From: Dasyornis broadbenti
Taxonomy: Eukaryota > Chordata > Aves > Passeriformes > Dasyornithidae
DNA length: 64,000 nt
Direction of reading: 5' to 3'
NCBI GenBank assembly: GCA_013397935.1
Contig: VZRN01006293.1
Location: forward strand, 308,860 to 372,859
Position 1 is the stretch's first letter, and every line of letters starts with the position of its first letter. A program made the translations under genes and the position numbers. The notes under the pieces were generated by a model that had not been told where the DNA came from, ran no database searches, and saw only the letters and a list, made by a program, of their open reading frames with translations. This document shows positions 51,850 through 63,200 of the stretch, in pieces.

Positions 51850-52340
51850 CAAAATATTATTGTATTCCATGTTTATCTGTGCCTCCCCCCAAGCTCCCCT
51901 CCACGTTAATACTGTTTCTTTAAGACTCAGTGCCACAGCCAGAACCAGAATTTTGGGGCAGGGTGCTGACAGACTGCTTCTTCCACCCACCCTCCCTGAC
52001 ACACTCACGATTTGGAAACAGCAGCACCAATGCTGTCAGAGACCAGCAGGCGGCAGGAGGAAGTGAACGGTGGTGACACTGACCCCCCACACGCTGGCAA
52101 TTCCCATCTGCCACTAGAACTGCTTTGTAAGCTCCTACCTTCCCAGGAGGGTTTGCCGCCATCCTTTCCCCTTGTCTCCCAGATGGTGCATATGCCTGGA
52201 GGGCACCATCCTGGGTGGAGGGTCAGATGCCATTTTTCCTTTGTCTCCCTACTGTGGTCGCCCATGGTGGATGCCATCTTGGAAAGGGTATTTCTGCCAT
52301 TTTGGGTGTCTCTTTGTTCATGGGGCGTTTGTGAAATTTA
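51850..52340. other. GC-rich block with YY1-like motif cluster
   Basis: This is one of the most GC-rich stretches in the window, with scattered CpG. Four GCCAT sites of the YY1 type lie on the plus strand within 150 bp, at 52158 (followed by CCTT), 52229, 52273 and 52296; the last three match GCCATNTT. On the minus strand they read as ATGGC, one of them ATGGCGGC followed about 20 bp later by a donor-like AAG|GTAGGA. Two of the sites share the surrounding block 'gggagacaa-gg', suggesting an internal duplication of about 70 bp. Overlapping frames on both strands (80-118 codons) have no domain. It may be a decayed retroviral LTR or leader, or a small promoter. Confidence 0.35.
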
Positions 52341-53172
52341 GCAATTTTGTATCTAGTGATTATTTAGTGGAGGGTTTTTTTTGCCCATTGCTGTTTTGCT
52401 TATCAGAAAATTTATTTTTTCACTCATATCTACTTGTATTTCATTTTTTCTTATTGGTGGAAAGGTATTGGTTGAAACTAAGGGGAGGTAACTCATTTCA
52501 GAGTGTCCACTTCTTTAAATTGTCTTAAACCCAGACAGTGAGAAAGGAGCTTTCTTACGTTCTGTAACTCTTTTTATTTTTCAAATATATATAACTCCAA
52601 GTATACATACTTGAAAACTCTGAAAGCAAGGCATAGAGGCCTGATTATTGACTGTGATAATCCTTGCTTTCGTGCTGGAAGTTACAACCCTAATTCCAGG
52701 GAGATGCAGAAGAGCAGAGGCTTTGATACAGTGGTTGCAGAGATGTGCATTAGGTGACATGCACCGCTGTGAATCCCTTCCATTTAATTTGTATGCATGA
52801 CTGTAAAAGACAGAGATAGATTAAATTCCCGTTCCAGAAACAGCAACTATTTAGAGGGAAGCTTCTGAGATCAGTATTTCTTGGGCCTTGTTCCAGGTAA
52901 ATCCATCTTGCTCAATTTTCTTCACTTTAAGCTGTACAAGGACATCTTATAACTAACAAAATAATTATATTTTTACTTGCTTAAAGGTGAATACACTTAG
53001 GCAAAATACACCTGAAAATAACTCAGACCCAGCCTTATCTCTTGACTATCTTGATTTGTTTATATTAGTTGGATTTGCACTTAGGTTTGTGAACTTTTTG
53101 GGTGAGGAATAAGTACATAATGGAAGATAAATGCATACAGAGATGCATCCTAATTCTGTCCAATTTGTTCAG
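52341..53172. other. Unannotated AT-rich DNA
   Basis: No gene or repeat is recognised between the GC-rich block and the exon-like segment at 53173. Confidence 0.5.
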
Positions 53173-53248
53173 GGTGCTGAGTACAGAGGGATACTACAAA
53201 AAAATCGGGCTTCCTGAACTTTGTCAAATGCTATACCTTGGCACAGGG
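53173..53248 (+). other. Exon-like segment between strong splice sites
   Basis: A good acceptor ('taattctgtccaatttgttcag', AG at 53171-53172) precedes 76 bp that ends at a near-ideal donor (CAGGG|GTAAGTAG, GT at 53249-53250). Only one of three plus frames is open across it, encoding VLSTEGYYKKIGLPELCQML and five more residues. I recognise no protein. It may be a cryptic exon, a noncoding-RNA exon or chance. Confidence 0.18.
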
Positions 53249-56200
53249 GTAAGTAGAGATCTACGCCCCTCTCTGCAACTGCTCAGGTTTGAGGTTGATT
53301 CTGTACTTTCATAAGAGCCTGGTGAGATACCAGAAAGATGTTGTTCAGGCTCAGATGAGAAAATTGGGCTAACTCCAAGTCTAATAGTTTATTTTCTTCA
53401 GAAAGCTGTGCTTCCTTTAGAAAGCTGTGGGAGTTGATTCCTCATTCACAGGAGATTTTTAGCCTTCTGTTCCACAAATCTAGGCACAAATGCTGATAAA
53501 ATAGAGATTCCAAATCTAACTATCAAACAGAAAACATGACCACAAGTTGACAAATCTACTAGTTTTCATTGCGTCTCTACAAACTTGCATGTGAAGTTGG
53601 TGCATGTGCATAAATTGCTAGGAAAAACAGCTGAAAAGAAGCTGTCTTATAATTGTTGCTGAAGAAAGACCTTTTTTTCATTTGTCTTGTAAGTAGACCT
53701 TATGTACTACTATCTACATTTTGGTGCCAGAATGTCTCTGTGTTGTGATCACCATTTTGGACAGCACAAATTTGAAAGCAGCATTCTGCTGAAATGCCTG
53801 AATATCCATGGACATACTCCATCACAGCATCTGAACTTTATACACGGGGTTCTTTTTGGGTTGGTGGGTTTGCAGAAAATCAAGAGAATGGACAGAGTCT
53901 AAAGTCAGTTGTTCAAAAGGAAATTAAAGACAATAAGGAAGGTAGTAATTGCATTGCAGATGATACATTTTTAGCAGTACAATGGGTGAGAGGTGGGACA
54001 AATGAGGGCTGTAGAACCATTGAGGCAAAATAATCTTCTCTGTCTGGAAGACTAGCTGCCTTGCAGGCTGTGGTTCTAATTTCAGTCTCCCCAGTGTCTA
54101 AGACATTTTACCATAGGCTTGAAATTACACTTTCAAATTTCCAAATCGAATATAAGTTATAGATTTCCCACACTCCTTTATTGTCCCTCCAACTGAAAGA
54201 TCATGTTAAACTTTGGCATTTCGCTTTCTCCACCATCATATGAGAGACTGGAAGAATTGATGTCTTGAGACATTTTGGAGTGCATATCTGTAAAGGAAGG
54301 GCAGGTCAGACCTTACCCTGGTGAATCACGGCACTGCCCCACACCCCCCAGGTCTAGAGCCTGTATCCCAGCCCCATAGCGTCTGCCAGTCATGAAACAC
54401 CAGAGGCAGTGCTCCACTCTCCCCTAACCCAGCTCCTGAGTGGCCAAGTGACTGAAAGTCCCACCTGGAGAAAAGGCCCAGGAAGGAAAAGGGGTCAAAC
54501 ACAAGGTTCATCTAGACCCTACCTTCCTCTTGGAGTTTGTATCTGAACACCGCTGGAACCCAGGAGCTGGTCGCTATATGTGTACCTTTCTACGTCTTTT
54601 CTGTTTTTCTCTTTCTTCTTCTTCTAATTCCCTCTTCTTGGAATATTTTTAGTGACTTAATATCAAATGGGTTTAAAGTTTGCTAAATTGAATGGGCCAA
54701 GTTAATGCTGTGAGAAGTGTTTTATGTTGATTGGATATTGTACTAAACCTTTTGCCAAACTTCTCTGATTTTTCCAAAGTTTCCCAGTAAACTTTTGTGT
54801 TGCTTTGATCTCTTGAGAATATCTTGTTGGTATTTTTCCTGTGCATCCAACTCTGAGTACATGAACCACTGCAAATCCTTTCAAAACACTCATCAAATGA
54901 GTTGATTGCGGACTTACACAACACTGCCTTTTGCAAAGAGGGAATCTGGATCTCTCAGACCACTCTGAAAATAAGTTGCTTCTTTAGTAGCAGAGTTGGT
55001 GTTATATATACTTTTGTAGAGTGAAAACACGTTAACTAGGTTTGTTGAACATAGGCTGAGCATTTAATTACAGTACACATGCATAACTTTCTCTCCTAAC
55101 CCATATCCCTCCTGTCAGATTACAACTAAAAGTAAGATATGTAGAATAAGGATTGTCATTTTGTAAAGTTCCTAACTGTGATCAGGTGTCTGTTCTTGGT
55201 TTAATAATACTAGTCCCTGAATACTATTAAAAAAAATTGATTCAGCTCTGTTATTTCTTGGCCCATTGTCATGAATTTGAGTGAGGCTTATTCGCTTCCG
55301 CCTCTGAAGCACTCACAGAGACTGTGACTTTTCTTTGTTCCTTTTCATACTCTTTTTGTTTTGTGTACATGCCACTTCATTAGGCCTTTGAATTTCTTCC
55401 TCTGGGTTTCTTCACTTCTTGCACATCTCCCTTAAAATTGTGTTTTCCCAAAGTAAATGCTACTTTTGCTGAAATAGGCCAGAAATATCTCAGTTGTAAA
55501 ACTGTGGTTTATAATCCCAGTCTCTGAGAGGAAACTTGGTGAAAATATGAGTGTTAATTCATGTTGAGCTTCCGTTCCACTGTAAACCCTGTCTGCTTTT
55601 TGGCAAAACTACTCCCTAGCCTCATCCTGTATTTATATAGCTGGAGATTCACAGTAACCACAATTTACAATAATACAGAGAAAGTGAAGAGCTTAAATAT
55701 TACATAATTTCAATTAAAAAGACTAATGAACTGCTACAAACTTTGATCTAAACAAGGATATCCGCTCTGTAGACACATTTTGCATTGCAAATGTGTCATC
55801 TGTCAGTGGTAGAGTAGAATTTAGTAGGAAATAAAATTTTAACAATCCTCTGTGAGCAGCAAGTAGTACAGTGTATGAGCAAAGAGGGTGGGGGGAAAAG
55901 TGAGTTCAGTAGATCTTCCAGCCACTCTGAGCTCATTATAAGCAGAAATTTAAGGTGTCTTTTACTAAACTTCCAGCATGACCTAAAATTGATATCCCTA
56001 TTCTGAAGTACTAAGCAATGATTAAACTATAATGTCCATGAGGTACATTGAATTAAAGCTTGGGCCAGATGGTCTTTCAAGGTCCTAGGCTCAAAATTAA
56101 CCTGGAATTTTCTAGTCAGGGCTGTACTATTGTTCTGGTTTTATGCAAATAGAAAAAAAAAAAAAAAAGAAAAAAGAAGAAGAAAATAATTCTTTAAATT

Positions 56201-59187
56201 AGTACTGGTCAGGAAGAAAGGGAAGAAGGAAGATCAAGATAGTCATTGTGCTCTTAAGCCATATATAACCTTTTTTGTGTCTTTGTTCTAACAAGGAAGT
56301 TTTCTGGTTGTATCAGGTTATGCACAACAGGGGAAAATTGGAAATGGCCCACTGGCTGTGCCCAGCAGAAGTACTGATGTACTGATAAATGCAGAGGGGC
56401 TAACCACTTCACCCAGCTGCACATAACTAATGGCACTGCAGGTCAAGCATTGATTAATAGGACCCAGAAACTGAAGCTCATCCATTATACAAGTAACACA
56501 TATGATGGCATCTAGCACTAAAGAAATATAAAAAACTTGCATACCTCCGAAAAATGTCTTGGACTGCACATTCACTGGATGTCTCAAGATAAAACAGTAC
56601 TTACTGCTGGGCTCCCAAATGTCTTGGTTTGTCTGCCAGCACTGAAAGACTGTCCCCAGCATAATAATGTAACACTGAGATATTTTGCTTTGTACCTTCA
56701 CAACACCATGTTTGCTGTTTGGGAGGGGGAGGAAAACAAGAGTGGGGGGAAACAAGATGTTTGCTTCTGGAAACACACTGGACTTGAGTTGTAATGGCTG
56801 TGTATCTGTCTGTGGCAGCTTCTGAAACAATGGCACAGACATTGTCTCCACTGCAACTTAACACAAAATAAAAACCAAACAAAAATGTCCTTCCCCACGC
56901 AGTGTTACCAACAAAGTTAAGAGAGGGAATCCCAGTATGACCTTTCTACCTTTGTGGGATGTGACATTATGTATTTCTAGGGAAAGGAAAAACCAAAGAG
57001 GTATTTCAAGGTTGAATTTGTCAGTTGTATGACATTACAGCAGTAAGTGTGATCTGCTTCAATGAAGAGGAAATAAGACTAATACTTCCTCTCTGTTTTG
57101 AGATCCATTACAGAGTAGCTCATTTGGTTTTATATTTTCTGTTTGTTTTGATTATTTTTCTTTCTCTCTTTATTTCTCCTATCCTAGTGAAAGAGACAGC
57201 TGAGATATAAGTATTATTCTTGGAGATAGTTTCTGATGTATTGTTATGGTATAATGGATCTAGTTCTATGGCAGGAAACGTAGGGAGGTTTTTCCTTCAA
57301 GATGTGGGCTGCAGCCTGCCTATATATTTTTGAGGCTTGCTGGTAAATTGTCTCTGGGACCAGAGCTGATAAAAGGCTTTCACAGAAGAGATGCAGACAG
57401 GGCTTCCAGCTGATGGATTGCTTTGACCCTTAGTGACAGTGATGAGAGTGCTGGCCATTTGTCATGCCTAATGCCCCTCTTCAGAAACCTTGCAAAATCC
57501 ATCTAGTCATATAAATTGCTACTGAACCCTCCAGGCATGCCATGCAGTCAAGGAATAAAGTGAATGAGAAACAGAGCAGGCCCAGATCATTGCCTAAACC
57601 TGAAATTTTCCAAGGTCAGCTGTTCTTGAGAAATGGCATAAAAAATTTCAGATCAGGTCTTTACATTTATATTTCTAGTGCCCATATTTCAGAAATAGCT
57701 TGTGAGACTGCTCATAGACATTAGTACGCTTTTCTTTCTTTTCGGTAGAAAACATGTATCAGGATTCTGAGGCCTGAATGAGAATTAGAAGAGGTTAGCA
57801 ATACCGGAAAAAATTAGCATCTCAATTCAGAGTAATTAGAAAGATATTTGCAACAGACACAAGATTTTTTTTTTTTAAATCAAGCTACTCTTTTAGTAAA
57901 TTTTCATTTTTATTAATTTGTATATTATGTCTCTATGTCAGAACTTTTATGTTCCACAAAACCTGTTTAGACAGTAAGGGATGAAAGTGTGCAGTAGACA
58001 CAAACTGAAGAAGACAAATTTTGAACAAAGTCCCATGTTCCCATAACCTTACTTTCCAATAAGACCAATGACTCAGATGACTGATCTCCAAAATGTAATG
58101 CTAACTTAAACTCATATATGATACTTAATGTGAACATAATAAAGGATTTTTTCTTCTAGGAAAATAATTGCATAGTTTTATTAATACATGTAATCACATT
58201 CATACACAATACATAATTATTCAATGGCATACTTATCAGAATCTGGACATTCCTTTTCTGTTCCTTTCCTGACTTCTGTTGTCTCTGCAGCTTTTCCCCT
58301 TCTTGCCCTGAGAAAAGGATAAGTCCCACTATAGAACTGCTAGTAAAACACTGCTTCATTATATGCAAATCAGCAATGATCCTTGGAAGCTCACAGGAAA
58401 GAACAAGACACCTAAACGGCACTTCTGCTGTTACAGCACGTAACTGTAATTTCAAAAAAAGTCTGTAGTCATCCAAAGAGAGTTAGCTAAGTCTCCTTTG
58501 TGTAGGAGACTGCTTGAAAATGGATACTTTAACCTGCCCTTTTCCTAGATTGTTGAGGGCTCTGCCAGCACTAAATACATTCACTGTCTCTGTGTCATTT
58601 GGTTTGAATTGGTTATTCTGCAGGTTCTCAGGTAGCAGCAGCAGAGCAGCTGGTATTGCTGGTGCTTCACTATCCTATAACCCTGGAAGCTGAATTAGTG
58701 TCTGATTTGGAGAACCCATTTTGTGTACATATTTCTGTATGAAGACAAAGCAGTTGATCCCCATGTTGAACAAAAGAAAGAAAACCAGAGTGGAAGGATA
58801 GGCTGGGATGCTTGGGAGAGCATGTCAGCCAGCACATTGAAGTCTCTAACACTAGCCATCGTGGCATTCAGTCCATGAAGGTGAGATGAATGAGGAGCTG
58901 CACAGCCCACACCAGGGCTTGTGGCTACACCTCCCCATCAGGAGAAGCAGGATTGGACTGTTGTTTGAACAGTCACAGACTTGAAGGAAGGAGGCAAAGA
59001 CTACTTGTCATGTATTTGCATATAAGAAAGCTGAAAGAGATATTTACAGGCATTGCCAGCCTGAAGAATTTCAATAATTATACTCAAATCAGTGATTTAT
59101 TTTTTCTTCTGTTATTGTTGTTTATTTGATTGCCATTTCCCTACTTCAATCTGCAGAGTATTTAGGGCTGGTTTGCAAATTTCCTTC
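53249..59187. other. Unannotated DNA, about 5.9 kb
   Basis: No gene is recognised. At 56060-56100 the text 'ttgggccagatggtctttcaaggtccta' resembles the last bases of a sense CR1 but is too short to be sure. The 177-codon minus frame at 56851-56318 is the longest in the window; it has no domain, no codon-like composition and overlapping open frames on both strands. Confidence 0.5.
56151..56187. repeat. A-rich purine tract
   Basis: Sixteen consecutive A followed by GAAAAAAGAAGAAGAAAA. Low complexity. Confidence 0.9.
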
Positions 59188-59255
59188 AACACTGTGTTGG
59201 TTTTGCTTGGCCTGGTTTTTGGCAGCGGGGGCAGGCCACAGAAGTGGCTTCTGTG

Positions 59256-59275
59256 AGAAGCTTCTAGAAGCTTCC
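59256..59275. promoter_or_regulatory. Perfect four-unit heat-shock element in LTR U3
   Basis: Four contiguous inverted nGAAn units occur without mismatch: aGAAg, cTTCt, aGAAg, cTTCc. This is the binding consensus of HSF trimers. It contains an 18-bp perfect palindrome at 59257-59274. It starts 64 bp into the LTR, about 100 bp upstream of the TATA-like box, where U3 enhancers sit. Binding or heat response is inference. Confidence 0.6.
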
Positions 59276-60049
59276 ACCATGCCCAGCAGAGCCAGTCTCT
59301 GATGGCCGTGAAGACGGACATGCCGTTGGCCAAGCCTGGGCCAATTAGAGTTGTTGGTAATGCCTCTGTGGTAGCATATTTAAGAAGAAATCAAAACAAA
59401 GTGTGCTTGCAGTTTTTTCCTAACCAGAGAAGAGGAGGAGGTGAGAACATGTGAGGGAAAAAACATGGAGACACCAAGGTCAGAGGAGAAGGAGGGGGAG
59501 GAGGTGCTCCAGGCACCAGAGCTGAGATTCCTCTGCAGCCTGTGGTGAGGACCATGGTGAAGCAGCTGTGCCTCTGCAGCCCATGGGATCCACGGGGATG
59601 CAGAGATTCACTTCAGGGATTCACTTGCAGCCCATGGGGAGGTGCCCACACCAGAGCGGGTGGATGCCTGGAGGAGGCTGTGGTCCATTGGGAGACCCCA
59701 TAGAGAGAGGGCCTCTGCTTCCAGGCTGGAGCAGCCTGTCCTTGGAGGACTGCACCCCATGGATGAGTGACCCATGCTGCAGCAGTTTTGGGATGGCTGT
59801 TGCTTGTGAGACTGGACCCATGCTGGAGAAGATCACAGAGAACTCTCTCCCGTGGGAGGGACCCCACACTGCACCAGGGGAAGGACTCCTCTCCTGGAGC
59901 AGTGGAAGAAGATCTCGGTGATGAACTGACCACATCCCCCATGCCCTGTCTCCCTGTGCTGTCGGTGGGAAGGAGGGAGGTGTTGGGGGGAAGAATGGTG
60001 TTTTAAGGGCTTATTTTATTTCTCATTATCCTCCTCTGACACTGTTGGT

Positions 60050-60055
60050 AATAAA
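60050..60055 (+). terminator. LTR poly(A) signal AATAAA
   Basis: Canonical AATAAA in the R region of the 59193-60234 LTR. It follows the TATA-like box by about 670 bp, in the order expected for an LTR. Confidence 0.6.
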
Positions 60056-60239
60056 TTAACTTTTTAACTCTAAGTTGAGCCTGTTTTGCCCTTGGAGTAT
60101 TTTCTCCTGGTCCTTATCTTGACTCACGATGCCTTAATTTAATTTTTTTCTCTCCTCTGCCCAGCTGTGGCAGGGGAGAGCGAGTGAGCAGCTGTCATGT
60201 GTTCCTGGCATTTGGTCAGTGTGAAACTATGACAGACAC

Positions 60240-63200
60240 TACAAAGGCTAGATGTTTTTTTCTTTGAATAAACCCTAATGTAAAGATTTTCATGCAGTCA
60301 CTGAACTCCAGGAACTGTAACTTTAAGAAAGATTTATAGCACACTGGCTATAAAAACTTAAAAGCAGGGGATAAGCACATTTTTTTGCCTTTGTGTTTTC
60401 TCTCTTTTCATGGCAGGTAGTCCAAACTGAAAGGCAAATCCTCACAGCTCTGGAATTAGTAATATACAGATAACACTCTAATTCTGTCAACAGTTTTATC
60501 TTTTGCACAACTTCCTGGATCAGCCAGCAAGTACTGTTTTAAATTTTCTCCACAACATCTTTTACTATCAGCTGGAACACAGAAAGTGATGCAGAGGAAT
60601 AAGCAAGGGAACCTTCCCTTTCATAAATCTGTTCCATTCGATATCTACATAGCATAGGAGAGTGTAAGCAATGTCGTAGAAATTATGTGCTTTTTAAGAA
60701 AATCTTTTTCTTCCATCTTTAATTTCTGTGACTGATTGTGGGTTGAGGTAGAACATTTATGTTACAAATAAAATCAGAGTTGAATATACAGTGTTTGGTC
60801 TAGATCTCAGTTTTATCACACCTAGGAACTAAAGAAAGAACTCACAGGAAAAAAGATATTCTTCTTGCCTTTTTTCTGGCATCTCTTCCAAGACTACATA
60901 GTATATGTGCTGGGCTATGCAATAAAGTAGCTGATCTCCATATTTTGTTGTTTTGTTCCAATTCAGTAGGTAACCACTGTCACCTAAACTTATAAGAGAA
61001 TCCTTAAAACAGAAAGGTTGCTGCAAGCAACAGATAGTTGTGACCAAGCTCCTATTGCTTTCTGTTACAGACAATATCACAAACTTTTTTTTTTCTATAA
61101 AAAAAGCAAGAGCTGGGTTTTGGAGAAGGTAACCAGAAAATTCCTACTGTGCAGTTTTCTCTGTATGGATCTTTTCTTTTAATTCTGTACTATCAGTAGT
61201 TAGTTGAGTAAATTCGGAAAAAAAATTTAAAAGTAAGGAACAACTGCCTTCAGGGAACAGACTGTGCTCTTACACATATGGTAGCAGCATGCTCTTAAAG
61301 TGCAAGAAAACACAAGGAGCATGTTTACAGATTGGTACAGTGAAGCTATCACTATGCAAAAGTTTCATGCTGTGCTGCAACCTATTGCACTTTAGTCAGT
61401 GTTAACAAATGTGTTTTTCTTGAGCTCAGCCCCCTCTTGTCAAAGGTTGACTGAGAGGGATGGAGAGTTTGTGCTAGTTGTGTCAGTGCAACCCTTTCAG
61501 AACACTGTGTCAGGAAATGCAGCATTTTAGTTTGGATAAGAGGCAGACTATGAATAACCTACCAAGAATACAAAGCAAGTGTGGAGCAGATTGCAGGCAG
61601 AGGGGAAGAATTTCTGATTGGCAACACTGCTGCTAAAGATTATACTGGCATAAACAGCTCATAATTATTTGGGGTTTGGGGGGTGGTATTTGATGTGTTA
61701 TCAACAATGGAAATTTCTTTAGCAGTCTTGGTCCAGTGATGAAGAAAACACAGATATCTCCTTGAAATGAGCAGGATGGTGTATTTTTGGCCTGTAAGGA
61801 TGACATACATTGCTGTGATGATTTTGTAGTTCAATAAGATACAAAATGCCTATCCCAAGAAGTGACAAAATGCCTGTACAAGATGGTCATTTGGGAATAG
61901 TGCATAACTTATGCCTCAGATTTTCATGCAAGTCGTAGCCTCTTGAGGAAATACTTTAATACTTTCGTAAATCTTAAATTAATTGGTAAATTCTGGAAGA
62001 CTTCAAAAGAGCTACTGCTGTGATTATGCTAAGAAAGGGCAGGAAAATGATACAATGAATTAAAGCTTGTCAACAGTTCAGTGTAGACAAAAGTGTAAAT
62101 GCAGGTATGGAGTAATTTGATAAAGAATTTAGGGATAAGACTGTAGCTGAAGCCAGCAACACAATTTCATGGAACACAGATCTCCTCAAAGAAACATCAC
62201 TTCATTCTTACAACTGTTTGGTTAATAAAGGTACCTACAGGCAGACTTTAATAAACTTCTGAATGATAAATTCAGAATACAATGCTGACTCTGAGTACTT
62301 CTAGAAGTACTAATGAAGGTTGTGCACCTAAGAAGATGTACATGCTGCCTGAGTTTCTTCTCTCTTTTGTGTATTCTCTGATGTCTATTAAAATGTGGGC
62401 TTATATTGAGTCCTTTTTACCTCAATCAAACATTTTAAACAAACTACCTTTCTTTACACCAGGGAGCCTTTTCCCTCAAAGCCACAGAGTTAAGAAGAGT
62501 TAGAGCATTTCACCCCCAGAGAGCATTAAAAATGGTTGACTGTTCCAAAATTACTACAGGTTGTGCACACACAGGCAGATGAAAAACACTGACAGAGAAG
62601 TCCTGTTCCCAAAGCCACATTAGGAAAAATTAAAATTAATGCTATATAAACACACTGATGAATTTAAAAACAGGACAAGTGAAAATACCAAACAGTTCCC
62701 ATACCTGAATGAGATGCAGGATTGCAAATGAAATAGTTATAGTGGAAGCCAGCTATAATCTTTATAAGCCTGTGATAACTTTTGTCCTCTTCAGCTTCCA
62801 TTTTCAGATCAATTTCTATGCCTTACATGACAGACTGTCTCTACTAATAGGTGCAACTGAAGATCCAACAGGCACATGCATGCATTCATGAGCATGATAC
62901 TGCTATTCAAATTGTGTCCAGGGCTTGATTGATGAGGCTTTAGTTACTAATAAGGTGAAGGTCACAAATTCACATGAGGTTTGCCGTGGTTTAATATTTG
63001 AAAGTGCTGATGACATGATTTCACATGGACATTGACTGAAAGAACAGGGATTTTTGGTTCTTTCACTTTTGGCTTTAAGTCTACTTTATTGACTACTGTA
63101 TAACAGAAGAATACCTTTACACCACTGTAGTTTTTCCAGAGGTTTACATCATCAGATTCACCCAAAAAAAAAAAAAAAAAAAAAGAACTGCCCTATTAAT

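Larger units (their letters stand above)
59193..60234 (+). mobile_element. Solo LTR, long ERVL-type (1042 bp)
   Basis: The element starts TGTGTTGGTTTTGCTTGG and ends GTGTGAAACTATGACA. Flanking pentamers are aacac (59188-59192) and gacac (60235-60239), a 5-bp target duplication with one mismatch. U3 carries a CCAAT box at 59341-59345 and a TATA-like CATATTTAAG at 59375-59384. The middle is made of diverged modules of the 'ctgcagcccatgggg' / 'cccatgctggag' kind typical of this avian LTR family. AATAAA lies at 60050-60055. No gag, pol or env is nearby, so it is a solo LTR. The four overlapping frames of 79-117 codons at 59568-60006 are produced by the repeated modules and are not genes. Confidence 0.9.

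Noticed and set aside
56060..56100. Possible CR1 3' end remnant
   Set aside because: Only about 30 bp of partial similarity, without tail octamers or upstream CR1 sequence.
56318..56851. Longest open frame, 177 codons on the minus strand
   Set aside because: No domain, no coding-like codon use, and other frames on both strands are open over the same interval. An open frame of this size is not surprising in 64 kb.
59568..60006. Four overlapping frames of 79-117 codons on both strands
   Set aside because: They fall inside the ERVL LTR and arise from its repeated GC-rich modules.
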